Source of the DNA: Sulfidibacterium sp964456625
Lineage (GTDB): Bacteria; Bacteroidota; Bacteroidia; Bacteroidales; F082
Direction: 5' to 3'
DNA: 43,492 nt
NCBI GenBank assembly: GCA_964456625.1
Contig: CAYWBO010000017.1
Location: 1 to 43,492 of the forward strand
Shown: one piece after another, positions 25,332 to 34,222 of the stretch
Layout: each line of letters starts with the position of its first letter
How positions within the stretch are numbered: the stretch's first letter is position 1
Position numbers and translations under genes: made by a program
Notes under the pieces: model-generated
What the model was told of the DNA's origin: nothing
The model's input: the letters and a program-made list of their open reading frames with translations, nothing else
Databases searched by the model: none

Positions 25332-26540
25332 ATGCTTAAAGGGAAAAAAATAATTGTGGGCATTACCGGTGGCATTGCCGCGTATAAAATTCCTTTGCTG
25401 GTTCGTTTACTGAAAAAAGAAGGTGCCGAGGTTCAGGTGGTGATGACCCGCTTTGCGAAGGAGTTCGTTACCCCCCTGACGTTGTCTACCGTTTCCGGGC
25501 GCCCCGTATTAAGCGATTTTTTCGATAAGAATGACGGTACATGGAACAGCCATGTGGATCTGGGCCTGTGGGCAGATGCGATGATCATTGCGCCACTTAC
25601 GGCCAATTCCATGGCTAAGATGGCAGTCGGTATGGCCGATAATTTCCTGATGACATTGGTGCTCTCGGCTCGATGCCCTCTTTTCTTTGCGCCTTCCATG
25701 GACTTCGATATGTTTCAGCATCCCACTACGACTGAAAATATCAAAAAGCTTCAGTCGCTGGGATATCATTACATAGAGCCTGCTTCCGGTGAACTGGCCA
25801 GCGGACTTACCGGCCCTGGCCGGATGAAAGAACCTGAAGAACTCCTGAAGGAAATCAATTTTTTTTTTGAAGAAGGACTGACTTTTAAGGGAAAGAAAGT
25901 GCTCATCAGTGCCGGGCCGACTTACGAGCCCATTGATCCGGTGCGTTTTATTGGAAACCGCAGTTCCGGGAAGATGGGCCTCGCCCTGGCCAGGGCTTTT
26001 TCAGAAAAAGGCGCCCAGGTGGAGCTGGTCCTGGGACCGGTGTCACGGAAACCCGACCTCCTTGATGTTCATGTAGTGCCGGTCAACACGGCCGAAGAAA
26101 TGTATGATGCCTGTACAAAGGCATTCGAAAATTCAGATGTCGCTGTGATGGCGGCGGCAGTTGCCGATTTTACGCCGGTGCAGGTGGCTTCTGAAAAGAT
26201 CAAAAAAGAAAAAGGTATCGAAAAAATCGAACTCCGCGCTACACCTGATATTCTGGCTAGCCTGGGAAAAGTCAAGAAAAACAATCAGATCCTGGTGGGG
26301 TTTGCTCTGGAAACGGATGATGAATTTTCAAACGCAAAAAAGAAACTGGAGCGTAAGAACCTGGATATGATCGTGCTGAATTCACTGAAGGACGAAGGTG
26401 CCGGTTTTGGAGTGGATACTAACAAGATCACCGTGTTGAAAAAGGACGGTACATCCAATTCATTTCCTTTAAAAACAAAAGACTCTGTCGCACGCGACAT
26501 TATTTCCGAAATTGTAGGATTAATAAAGGAAAAGTCATGA
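25332..26540 (+). CDS. coaBC: Bifunctional phosphopantothenoylcysteine decarboxylase / phosphopantothenate-cysteine ligase CoaBC
   Basis: CoaBC makes 4'-phosphopantetheine for coenzyme A: the CoaB part joins cysteine to phosphopantothenate with CTP, and the CoaC part decarboxylates it with FMN. It has 402 residues, the normal length. The N-terminal flavoprotein domain shows GITGGIAAYK, active-site His in WNSHVDL, and PLTANSMAKMAVGMADN. The C-terminal synthetase domain shows SAGPTYEPIDPVRFIGNRSSGKMG, AAAVADF and the Lys-containing KIKKEKG. The stop overlaps the next gene by 4 nt (ATGA). An internal promoter box lies just upstream. Confidence 0.97.
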   Translation: MLKGKKIIVGITGGIAAYKIPLLVRLLKKEGAEVQVVMTRFAKEFVTPLTLSTVSGRPVLSDFFDKNDGTWNSHVDLGLWADAMIIAPLTANSMAKMAVGMADNFLMTLVLSARCPLFFAPSMDFDMFQHPTTTENIKKLQSLGYHYIEPASGELASGLTGPGRMKEPEELLKEINFFFEEGLTFKGKKVLISAGPTYEPIDPVRFIGNRSSGKMGLALARAFSEKGAQVELVLGPVSRKPDLLDVHVVPVNTAEEMYDACTKAFENSDVAVMAAAVADFTPVQVASEKIKKEKGIEKIELRATPDILASLGKVKKNNQILVGFALETDDEFSNAKKKLERKNLDMIVLNSLKDEGAGFGVDTNKITVLKKDGTSNSFPLKTKDSVARDIISEIVGLIKEKS

Positions 26541-27436
26541 AACACCTGGGATTTGTCATCATATTCTTCCTTTTGGCGCAGGGGGCGTCGGCGCAGGAGT
26601 TTAATTTTAAAGTCGAATTGAATACCCAGCAGGTACAGAATCTTGATCCCAGTGTAATTACTTCTTTAAAAACAGCCATGACCGAGTTTTTGAACAACCG
26701 GAAATGGACCAATTACAATTTTAAAACAGGTGAACGTATTGAATGCACTCTGCTTTTTAATATTCAGCAGATTGTAGGCTCCGATCAGTTTACCGGCACT
26801 TTTAACATCATCATGGAGCGACCGGTGTATCATGCCGATTATCATTCTCCCTTGCTGAACATGATCGATAAGGATATCCGGTTCCGTTATACGCCGTCAC
26901 AAAGCATGAACTTTGTTCAGAACAGTTATACCAATAACCTCACCTCTTTATTGGCCTATTATGCTTATATGATCCTGGGCATTGATTTTGACACTTTTTC
27001 CCCTGACGGGGGAACTCCTTTCTATCAGCAAGCCATGAGCATTGTACAATCTGCTCAGAATTCCGGAGAACCCGGCTGGACGGCAGGCGAAAGCACCAAG
27101 GATCGGTACCATTTTGTGGAGCAGATGCTGAACAAGGCTTACGAGCCGTTGCGACAGTTTTTGTATCAATATCATCGGTTGGGACTGGACGTGATGGCAG
27201 GTGATGTTGCGTCAGGACGAAAGGCGGTACTGGCCTCATTGCAGGATTTAAGACAGGTATACGAAAAACGTCCGGGATTATACGATTTGCAGCTGATACT
27301 GGACGCCAAACGCAACGAGTTGATCCAGATGTTTTCACAAGCCCCTGAAAGCGAAAAAAGCCAGATGGTCGACACCATGAGCCTGATCGATCCGGCCAAC
27401 GGAAATCGCTACCGTTCGGTGCTTGCAAACCAATAG
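26537..27436 (+). CDS. DUF4835 family secreted protein
   Basis: A 299-residue exported protein with a signal peptide (MKHLGFVIIFFLLAQGASAQ, residues 1-20). It matches the Bacteroidota DUF4835 family, which regularly follows coaBC. Recognisable pieces are the N-terminal EFNFKVELNTQQVQ, NNRKWTNYNFK, RPVYHADYHSPLLNMIDKDI, and the tyrosine-rich LLAYYAYMILGIDFDTFSP. Its biochemical role is unknown. The start overlaps the coaBC stop by 4 nt, so the two are coupled. The next gene, sucC, is 142 bp away with its own promoter. Confidence 0.9.
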   Translation: MKHLGFVIIFFLLAQGASAQEFNFKVELNTQQVQNLDPSVITSLKTAMTEFLNNRKWTNYNFKTGERIECTLLFNIQQIVGSDQFTGTFNIIMERPVYHADYHSPLLNMIDKDIRFRYTPSQSMNFVQNSYTNNLTSLLAYYAYMILGIDFDTFSPDGGTPFYQQAMSIVQSAQNSGEPGWTAGESTKDRYHFVEQMLNKAYEPLRQFLYQYHRLGLDVMAGDVASGRKAVLASLQDLRQVYEKRPGLYDLQLILDAKRNELIQMFSQAPESEKSQMVDTMSLIDPANGNRYRSVLANQ

Positions 27437-27535
27437 CTGCCGGCTCTAAAGCCACGATTTATTTAAAAATCGTTCTAAATTCAAACTTCCTATAATTTTA
27501 AGGTTTTCTAACAAGGAATAAAGTAATAAAAGTTC

Positions 27536-27543
27536 TATTTTTG
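27536..27543 (+). promoter_or_regulatory. -7 promoter box (TATTTTTG) of sucC
   Basis: TATTTTTG matches TAnnTTTG 35 bp before the sucC start, giving a predicted leader of about 30 nt. There is no clear -33 TTTG. Confidence 0.6.
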
Positions 27544-27578
27544 GGCTTTCATTAATGATTGAATAAAAGTCTAAACGT

Positions 27579-28772
27579 ATGAATTTACACGAATATCAGG
27601 GAAAGTCAATTCTGAAGGGCTACGGAGTGTCAGTACCTTACGGGATTATTGCCGCCTCACCCGATGAGGCTTATGAAGCTGCCAAAACCATTCAGAAACA
27701 TAACGGGTCGGATAAATGGGCTGTGAAGGCTCAGGTGCACGCCGGTGGACGTGGAAAAGGCGGTGGTGTGAAAATTGCCAAATCCCTGGATGAAGTGAGA
27801 ACTTACGCTGACCAGATCATTGGAATGCATTTGGTTACCCCGCAGACCAAAAAAGAAGGCAAGCTGGTGCGTAAGGTGTTGATCGAAGAAAATATTTACT
27901 ACGATGGCCCTGAAAAGGTGGAAGAATATTACATGAGTATGTTGCTGAACCGTAACGAAGGGAAAAACATGATCATGTATTCTCCACGTGGCGGGATGAA
28001 CATCGAAGCCGTTGCCGCCGAAACCCCGGATCAGATCTTTCATGAAGTCATCGATCCGAAAGTCGGACTGCAGGGTTTCCAGGCTCGCAGGATAGCCTTT
28101 AATCTGGGCCTGAGCGGTGTTGCTTTCAAGGAAATGGTATCATTTGTTTCATCATTGTACAATGCTTATGTAGGTTCGGATGCCAGCCTTTTCGAGATCA
28201 ACCCGGTGATCAAAGCTGCCGACGGTAAGATCTTTGCTGCAGATTCAAAAGTGGTGGTGGACAACAATTCGTTGTTCCGGCATAAAGATATTGCCCAGAT
28301 GCGCGACATTCTGGAAGAAGATCCCACGGAAGTGGAAGCCAGCCGCTACGATCTGAACTTCGTAAAACTGGATGGTAATGTGGGTTGTATGGTAAATGGC
28401 GCCGGACTTGCCATGGCCACCATGGATATGATCAAAATGTCGGGTGGCGATCCCGCCAACTTTCTGGATGTGGGGGGTACCGCTGACGCCAAAAGGGTAG
28501 AGCAGGCTTTCCGTATCATCCTGAAAGATCCCAGCGTAAAAGCCATTTTGGTGAACATTTTCGGAGGGATTGTCCGTTGCGACCGTGTGGCTCAGGGTAT
28601 TGTAGATGCTTATAAAAATATCGGAGAAATCGACATTCCGATCATCGTAAGGCTCCAGGGAACCAATGCCAAAGAAGGGAAGGAACTGATCGATCAGTCC
28701 GGTCTGAAAGTGCTCTCAGCCATTCAGCTGGCAGAAGCCGCCAAACTCGTAAGCGAAGTTGTAAAGGCTTAG
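27579..28772 (+). CDS. sucC: Succinyl-CoA synthetase (ADP-forming) beta subunit
   Basis: SucC with SucD interconverts succinyl-CoA and succinate with substrate-level phosphorylation in the TCA cycle. It has 397 residues with the ATP-grasp domain. Visible are MNLHEYQGKSILKGYGV, KAQVHAGGRGKGGGVKIA, EINPVI, and the C-terminal CoA-ligase-like domain with NGAGLAMATMDMI, FLDVGGTADAKRV, NIFGGIVRCD and RLQGTNAKEG. The alpha subunit gene sucD is not adjacent here, which is unusual compared with most bacteria but not rare in this phylum. A strong terminator follows directly. Confidence 0.97.
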   Translation: MNLHEYQGKSILKGYGVSVPYGIIAASPDEAYEAAKTIQKHNGSDKWAVKAQVHAGGRGKGGGVKIAKSLDEVRTYADQIIGMHLVTPQTKKEGKLVRKVLIEENIYYDGPEKVEEYYMSMLLNRNEGKNMIMYSPRGGMNIEAVAAETPDQIFHEVIDPKVGLQGFQARRIAFNLGLSGVAFKEMVSFVSSLYNAYVGSDASLFEINPVIKAADGKIFAADSKVVVDNNSLFRHKDIAQMRDILEEDPTEVEASRYDLNFVKLDGNVGCMVNGAGLAMATMDMIKMSGGDPANFLDVGGTADAKRVEQAFRIILKDPSVKAILVNIFGGIVRCDRVAQGIVDAYKNIGEIDIPIIVRLQGTNAKEGKELIDQSGLKVLSAIQLAEAAKLVSEVVKA

Positions 28773-28793
28773 TAAAAAGATTCGTATAAATAA

Positions 28794-28836
28794 AACAGGT
28801 CGTCTCAAAGTAATTTTGGGCGACCTGTTGTTTTTT
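28794..28836. terminator. Intrinsic terminator after sucC (possibly bidirectional)
   Basis: A perfect 9-bp stem (AACAGGTCG, 28794-28802, pairing with CGACCTGTT, 28821-28829) encloses an 18-nt loop with an inner CAAA/TTTG pairing, followed by a T-rich tract. It lies between convergent sucC and the DUF6051-like gene and suits termination of sucC. Confidence 0.85.
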
Positions 28837-28853
28837 AGGGACTGATCATTGAT

Positions 28854-30080
28854 TTACCCTTTCAGAAAATCTCCCATCAATTCAAAAGTCTCCTCATAAG
28901 CCCGGGTAACCTCTTCATTGTATTTTTTGTTTGCGGGGAAAGGATCCTCATGTATGTATGGATAGGGAAAATCCAAAATGTTCACTTTAATCGGGATATC
29001 CCTTTCCAGGCCATTTAAGGTGTTTATTATCTCATAGTAGGGAAAAACGTTGTCCTTTTTTAGTCCCACAGCCATGATCTTGTTACTTAGCTCCCGGAGC
29101 TTCTGATCTCTGTATTCGGTCTTTTTGTGGTAGTTGAGCAGGCTGTAGAGTGCCTGCCCTTCTGGGTGGTCATCGCTGATATAGTGCGAGAGCCTTGCGT
29201 CGGTTTTGATAAAATAATCCATGTGTTCGATCAGGAAAGAATACAAAGCCATGCTGCCTACACTGTCGATGATGAATTTCGAAGTAGCCTGAAGCCGGTT
29301 GAAGGAGGCTCCACTGCAAAACAAACATAGCCTGGAGTCAGAGAAATAATCCTTCCGGTTGGCCATCAGGAGGGTTTTGGCAAGCAGTCCCCCGATGGAA
29401 TAAGCAAAAAAATCGATGCTACTGTCTTTTTCTAAAACCGGATGAAGTCCGGATTTGATCTTATCTACCAGCTGGATCACATCGAAATAGGTCTGCAGTC
29501 CTGACCAGATGAAACGTTCCGGTCGTGATTGCAAATGGATGCTGATGGCAACATTCGAAAAAGTAGAATGCTGGATCCCCGGGAAGGAAGCAATCCTTTT
29601 CTTGCTGAGTTCGAACATCTCATGGCGACTGCTCCATAAAAGAGGTGCACGATTCATATGAAATGCAATGGGGAAGAGCAGGACGGCTTTCCCCGTTTTT
29701 TTTACCAGACTTTCTGCCCACGGAAGGTACTTGTCCCATTTCTTTTCGTTAAAGCCGTGAAACATAAGAATGACACCGCTGACTTTTGTTTTTCCTTTTG
29801 GAATAAAAACATGATAACGGAATCGTTTATTTTCAGTGATTTGAAAATCTCTGCTGTCCATCATGAGGAGATTTTCATCGATGGCAGGCTTGAGACATTC
29901 CTCAGAAAGCGTGAACTTGAGCTGATGTTCTTCGCACTGATAATTGAGTGTTCCCGGAAGCAGCGTGGTGGCTTTCGATTCAAAAGAGAAATTGTATACA
30001 TCCGACATAGGAGTCGAAATGACTTTCTGATCGTAATTGATGTTATTTCTTAACAAGAGGAAGAGATCTGGGTAATCCAT
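28854..30080 (-). CDS. DUF6051-like alpha/beta-hydrolase-fold protein
   Basis: A 408-residue soluble protein that I recognise as similar to the Bacteroidota family DUF6051. The central part looks like an alpha/beta hydrolase: GVILMFHGFNEKKWDKYLPWAESLV (oxyanion-hole HGF), LFPIAFHMNRAP, and FFAYSIGGLLAKTLL, where Ser in the AYSIG elbow would be the nucleophile. A late His occurs in YIHEDPF, a plausible third member of the triad. There is no signal peptide. Substrate and role are unknown. It is transcribed alone, convergent with sucC and divergent from aroB. No -7 box is obvious in the 229-bp divergent region on its side. Confidence 0.8.
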   Translation of the reverse strand: MDYPDLFLLLRNNINYDQKVISTPMSDVYNFSFESKATTLLPGTLNYQCEEHQLKFTLSEECLKPAIDENLLMMDSRDFQITENKRFRYHVFIPKGKTKVSGVILMFHGFNEKKWDKYLPWAESLVKKTGKAVLLFPIAFHMNRAPLLWSSRHEMFELSKKRIASFPGIQHSTFSNVAISIHLQSRPERFIWSGLQTYFDVIQLVDKIKSGLHPVLEKDSSIDFFAYSIGGLLAKTLLMANRKDYFSDSRLCLFCSGASFNRLQATSKFIIDSVGSMALYSFLIEHMDYFIKTDARLSHYISDDHPEGQALYSLLNYHKKTEYRDQKLRELSNKIMAVGLKKDNVFPYYEIINTLNGLERDIPIKVNILDFPYPYIHEDPFPANKKYNEEVTRAYEETFELMGDFLKG

Positions 30081-30297
30081 AGGGCATTTTTAAAAGGATT
30101 TTTGACTAAATGAATTAATAACGTTTTTTTTTCGGGTTTCGCATGCAAAAAGAAAAATAAATCCCCCAAGGCAAAGTTCAGGTTTAAAATTCTCCCGGCA
30201 AAATCATTTGCGGTTTTTCTTCAGAAAAAAATGATGAAAAAGCGCGCTTTCGGGAGCAAGTTTTTAAGAAATTTAATCTGAATCCCAGTCAAAATTC

Positions 30298-30305
30298 TAC
30301 CTTTG
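30298..30305 (+). promoter_or_regulatory. -7 promoter box (TACCTTTG) of aroB, 4 nt before the start codon
   Basis: TACCTTTG is a full TAnnTTTG match ending 4 nt before ATG 30310, the same spacing as at bamD. The transcript is predicted to be leaderless. I see no -33 TTTG at the expected distance. Confidence 0.7.
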
Positions 30306-30309
30306 CAGG

Positions 30310-31383
30310 ATGCAGTCGAAAAATCAGAAATCCGGCTTGAGCCCAGTCAGTTATTGGATGGGAAAAAATGCGTTGGAAAACCTTCGGACCTTTTTTGAAG
30401 ATTATTCCGGAGTGTTTGTGTTGGTGGACGGGAATACGGAAAAGTATTGTCTTCCTGTGTTCATGGAGAAGGCCGGAATCCCGGATACGGCGCATGTTAT
30501 TTCGGTGCCTTACGGCGAAGAATATAAAAACCTTAAGACGGTTTCGGCTATTTGGGAGCAGCTGACAACAGCTGGTGCCAGCCGCGACAGCCTGATGGTG
30601 AACCTGGGCGGAGGTGTCATCACAGATATGGGCGGATTTGCCGCTTCGACGTTTAAGCGGGGCATGCCCTTTGTCAACATCCCTACGACGTTGTTGGGAC
30701 AAGTAGATGCGGCATTGGGTGGTAAAACCGGCGTTGATTTTCAGGAATTTAAAAATCATATCGGAACGTTCACCAATCCATTGGCCGTAGTTGTTGATCC
30801 GGTTTTTCTCGAATCGCTTGATGATTTGCAATGGAAATCGGGTTTTGCTGAGGTGCTGAAGTATGGTTTTATCATGGATAAGCCCTTGTTGAATGAGATC
30901 GGAGAACGATCCTATCGACAGATCAAAGACGATGCAGAATCCATCATCATAAAATCGGCGAAGGATAAGATCCGGGTTGTGGAAGAAGACGGATTGGAAG
31001 CGGGTTTGAGAAAGATCCTGAATTTCGGACATACCGCCGGCCATGCCATCGAAACCTGGTTTTTGAAAAGCGGTAATCCGGTAACCCACGGAGAAGCTGT
31101 GGCAGCGGGCATGATCTGTGAATCGTGGATCTCAAATCAGCTGACCGGCTTGTCGGATAATGACCTGGAACAAGTCATTACGACGATTGACAGAAGTTTT
31201 CAAAGACTTTCATTTCCTGCTGCTGTTTTTGATGAATTGCTTCAATTAACCCGGCAAGACAAGAAAGTGAGGGGTAATACATCGCGTTTCAGCCTTTTGA
31301 AAACTTGTGGTGAGAGTGTTTTCGATATCCCGGTAGACGACGTAATGTTTGTTCAAAGCCTTGAATTTTATTTAAGTAAATAA
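30310..31383 (+). CDS. aroB: 3-dehydroquinate synthase AroB
   Basis: AroB converts DAHP to 3-dehydroquinate, the second step of the shikimate pathway, using NAD and a divalent metal. It has 357 residues. Motifs are NLGGGVITDMGGFAASTFKRG (NAD-binding and active-site region), IPTTLLGQVDAALGGKTGVDF, the metal-binding GFAEVLKYGFI, and GHTAGHAIE with its metal-ligand histidines. It begins with SYWMGKNALENL in the place where other AroB proteins have their first conserved strand, so the ATG at 30310 fits. aroA follows after 13 bp, forming a shikimate pair. Confidence 0.97.
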   Translation: MQSKNQKSGLSPVSYWMGKNALENLRTFFEDYSGVFVLVDGNTEKYCLPVFMEKAGIPDTAHVISVPYGEEYKNLKTVSAIWEQLTTAGASRDSLMVNLGGGVITDMGGFAASTFKRGMPFVNIPTTLLGQVDAALGGKTGVDFQEFKNHIGTFTNPLAVVVDPVFLESLDDLQWKSGFAEVLKYGFIMDKPLLNEIGERSYRQIKDDAESIIIKSAKDKIRVVEEDGLEAGLRKILNFGHTAGHAIETWFLKSGNPVTHGEAVAAGMICESWISNQLTGLSDNDLEQVITTIDRSFQRLSFPAAVFDELLQLTRQDKKVRGNTSRFSLLKTCGESVFDIPVDDVMFVQSLEFYLSK

Positions 31384-31396
31384 AAATAAATTGACC

Positions 31397-32650
31397 ATGA
31401 AGGCGTATAAAGTACTGAAAAAGAACGGAGTATTGAATTCGGAGATTGTTTTGCCGGCATCCAAAAGTATCAGCAACCGATTGCTGGTGATGCGTTCTCT
31501 TGAAAAAGCACTGGTTCATTTCGATAATCTGTCGGAATCGGAAGATACTTATATGATGCGCCTTTATCTGAGTTTTATCGCCACGTGTTCCGATTCTAAG
31601 ATTCCGATGGTTATCGATGCACACAACGCAGGAACCGTATTCCGGTTTTTGACAGCTTATCTTGCACAGAAGCAGGGAAAGTGGCTGGTAACCGGTTCTG
31701 AAAGAATGCGTCAGCGACCTGTGGCTGACCTGGTGACGGCATTGAGAAGTCTGGGTGCGGAGATCGCCTACACCGAAAAAGAAGGCTATCCTCCGTTGAT
31801 GATCACCGGAAAGAAATTTTCGGGAGAAGAAGTGGAAATCAATGCTTCTTCCAGTTCACAATTTGTTTCGGCTATGATGCTGATTGCACCTCATTTCAGC
31901 AATGGATTGAAAATCAAACTTACCGGTAATGCCGTTTCCACTTCGTACATCGATATGACAATGCAGATGATGAAAGATTTCCTGGTGGAGGTAGAATACA
32001 GCGGGAACGAGATTCAGGTCCATCATGGACACTATTTCGTGCGGAAAGTAACGGTGGAATCCGACTGGAGCTCTGCCGCTTTCTGGTATCAGATGGTGGC
32101 GTTTCTTCCGGATGCACAGATTACGCTGCCCGGACTTCAGGACAAAAGCACACAGGGAGATCGGTTCCTGGTAGATGTTTTTGAAAAGTTGGGCGTTAAA
32201 ACTGCGTTTACGGAAACGGGTGTTGTACTAACACATTCTGCAAAGGCAGCATCGGAGATCAGTTTTGACTTTTCGGATGCGCCGGATATTGTTCCTTCTG
32301 TGATGACGGCATGCGCGGTTTTGGGCGTAAAAGGATTTTTTACCGGTATTGAGCACCTTCGGATCAAAGAGTCGGATCGCATCGCAAGCATGCAAAACGA
32401 ATTGGGAAAAATCGGTGCTCAGATTGTGAAAAAGGGCCATGGTTACGAACTGGTCCCCGGAAAATATGCTGGCGAGCAATTGATTTTCAGTCCCTATGGA
32501 GATCACCGGATCGCCATGTGCCTGGCACCCCTGGCGCTGTTATTTGATGAAGTAAAAATTGAAGATCCGGATGTGGTCGCAAAATCATATCCCAACTACT
32601 GGAAGGATATTGAAAGCACCGGGTGTTTTAAGTTGGTTAAGGAAAAATAA
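31397..32650 (+). CDS. aroA: 3-phosphoshikimate 1-carboxyvinyltransferase AroA (EPSP synthase)
   Basis: AroA transfers enolpyruvate from PEP to shikimate-3-phosphate, the sixth step of the shikimate pathway. Starting at ATG 31397 it has 417 residues; the in-frame TTG 31391 is less likely. Motifs include LPASKSISNRLL (shikimate-phosphate binding), HNAGTVFRFLTAYL, RMRQRPVADLV, SSQFVSAMML, the late LRIKESDRIASM and GDHRIAMCLAPLAL. The glyphosate-site region reads HNAGTVFRF instead of the common GNAGTAMRP, a divergent form seen in this phylum. It lies between aroB and the LutA-like gene in one direction. Confidence 0.96.
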   Translation: MKAYKVLKKNGVLNSEIVLPASKSISNRLLVMRSLEKALVHFDNLSESEDTYMMRLYLSFIATCSDSKIPMVIDAHNAGTVFRFLTAYLAQKQGKWLVTGSERMRQRPVADLVTALRSLGAEIAYTEKEGYPPLMITGKKFSGEEVEINASSSSQFVSAMMLIAPHFSNGLKIKLTGNAVSTSYIDMTMQMMKDFLVEVEYSGNEIQVHHGHYFVRKVTVESDWSSAAFWYQMVAFLPDAQITLPGLQDKSTQGDRFLVDVFEKLGVKTAFTETGVVLTHSAKAASEISFDFSDAPDIVPSVMTACAVLGVKGFFTGIEHLRIKESDRIASMQNELGKIGAQIVKKGHGYELVPGKYAGEQLIFSPYGDHRIAMCLAPLALLFDEVKIEDPDVVAKSYPNYWKDIESTGCFKLVKEK

Positions 32651-32674
32651 CTTTTTGACCTCAAAACTAAGTGT

Positions 32675-33406
32675 ATGAAAATTACGGATGTAGATTTGTT
32701 TATCCCTTGTTTTATCGACCAGATATATCCCCAAACCGCTTTTAACATGGTGAAAGTCCTGGAAAAGGCCGGCGTGCGGGTTCATTATAACCCCAACCAA
32801 ACCTGTTGCGGACAGATGGCTTTTAACAGCGGTTTCTGGGACGAAGCCAAGAAGTTGGGGATTAAATTTTTGGGTGATTTTTCCAGTGACCGCCCGGTGG
32901 TCGGTCCTTCCGCAAGTTGTATCGGATATGTCAGAAATTCTTATCAGGAATTATTTCATAATACGGCCTATCATCTGGAATACAAGGCTTTGAAAGAGAA
33001 CATCTTCGAGATTACCGATTTCCTGGTTAATGTGCTTCAGAAAACGGACCTGGGTTCGGTTTTCGAACATAAGGTCACTTATCACGATTCCTGTGCTTCG
33101 TTGCGGGAATACCATCTGAAAGATGAACCCAGGACCTTGCTCAGAAATGTAAAGGGACTCGAACTGGTTGAAATGGAAGAGACGCATACGTGCTGTGGTT
33201 TCGGCGGAACATTTGCCGTGAAAATGGAACCTATTTCGACGGCCATGGCGGAACAAAAAGTACAACATGCATTGGATACGGGAGCCGAATATATCGTTTC
33301 CACCGATTCTTCCTGCCTGATGCATCAGTACGGATACATACAAAAACACAAACTTCCCATCAAGGTGGCTCACATCGTGGATGTGCTTGCTGCCGGACTG
33401 GACTAA
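32675..33406 (+). CDS. LutA/GlpC-like cysteine-rich (CCG-domain) protein
   Basis: A 243-residue protein with two cysteine-rich CCG domains: IPCFIDQ with NQTCCGQMAF in the first half, and HDSCASLREYH with THTCCGFGGTFAVK in the second. These cysteines bind iron-sulfur clusters in heterodisulfide-reductase-type electron-transfer proteins. The length and motif spacing match LutA (L-lactate utilisation) rather than the longer GlcF/GlpC. LutB and LutC, its usual partners, are not in the window. It follows aroA by 24 bp and precedes an SDR by 11 bp, so it is likely cotranscribed. Confidence 0.87.
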   Translation: MKITDVDLFIPCFIDQIYPQTAFNMVKVLEKAGVRVHYNPNQTCCGQMAFNSGFWDEAKKLGIKFLGDFSSDRPVVGPSASCIGYVRNSYQELFHNTAYHLEYKALKENIFEITDFLVNVLQKTDLGSVFEHKVTYHDSCASLREYHLKDEPRTLLRNVKGLELVEMEETHTCCGFGGTFAVKMEPISTAMAEQKVQHALDTGAEYIVSTDSSCLMHQYGYIQKHKLPIKVAHIVDVLAAGLD

Positions 33407-33417
33407 AATCTCTCATC

Positions 33418-34191
33418 ATGGACTTAAAAATCAAAGATCAATATTTTCTGGTGGGGGGTGCCGGAAGTGGTTTCGGAAGGGCCGTAGCACTTTCGCTGGC
33501 TGCCGAAGGAGCCCGGGTGCTGGCTGTCAGCCGAACGGCTGAAAAGCTGGAAACACTGAAAAAGGAATTCCCCGATCAGATCGATATACTTCCTGCAGAC
33601 CTGTCTCAGGATGAAACGCATCAGCGTATTGCTGATTATTTCAAAGACAAAACACTTTCCGGTATGTTCGTGAACGCCGGCGGGCCGCCGGCGGGCGGTT
33701 TCAGCGAGATCTCCATGCAGCAGTGGGACGAAGGCTGGCGAACGATTGTGCGTTGGAAAATTGCGTTAACTTACAAGTTGCTCCCGCTGATGCAGGCCAA
33801 TCATTACGGGCGGATCCTTTTCCTGGAAAGTATTTCCGTAAAGCAACCCATTCCCAACCTGATCCTGAGCAACGCTTTGCGGCCTGCCATTATGGGATTT
33901 GCTAAGACATTGTCGGCAGAAGTGGCATCACAGGGAATCACAGTGAACCTGATGGCTCCGGGAAGTCATGATACCGCTGCCATGGACCGCATTTTTAAGA
34001 AAAAAAGCGAACTCGAGGGCATTTCGTTTGAACAGGCCAGAAGTGCTTCGGAAAAAGAAATCCCGGTAGGGAAGATGGGAAGAGCAGAGGACCTGGCTTC
34101 TTTGTCAACGTGGCTGTTGTCTCCGCATGCCCGGCACGTTACCGGCCAGACCATCTCGCACAGTGGTGGTCAGGTAAAAGGGATGTTCTAA
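33418..34191 (+). CDS. Atypical short-chain dehydrogenase/reductase (SDR)
   Basis: A 257-residue SDR with the nucleotide-binding glycine motif GGAGSGFG (about 13-20), DLS in the adenine region and VNAGGPPAGG in place of NNAG. The start ATG 33418 lies 11 bp after the LutA-like stop; a longer in-frame extension into that gene is not credible. In the catalytic stretch ESISVKQPIPNLILSNALR, Ser138 is present, but the Tyr expected 13 residues later is Ser151 and the Lys four after that is Arg155. Relatives with this NLxLSNxxR pattern exist, so it is a subfamily feature, not an obvious mutation. The substrate is unknown. Confidence 0.85.
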   Translation: MDLKIKDQYFLVGGAGSGFGRAVALSLAAEGARVLAVSRTAEKLETLKKEFPDQIDILPADLSQDETHQRIADYFKDKTLSGMFVNAGGPPAGGFSEISMQQWDEGWRTIVRWKIALTYKLLPLMQANHYGRILFLESISVKQPIPNLILSNALRPAIMGFAKTLSAEVASQGITVNLMAPGSHDTAAMDRIFKKKSELEGISFEQARSASEKEIPVGKMGRAEDLASLSTWLLSPHARHVTGQTISHSGGQVKGMF

Positions 34192-34222
34192 GAATTCCTA
34201 CTGAATTTATGTTTTTAAATCG

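Noticed and set aside
33190..33417. N-terminal extension of the SDR into the LutA-like gene
   Set aside because: The extension is an out-of-frame reading of the LutA gene. ATG 33418 gives a normal SDR start 11 bp after that stop.
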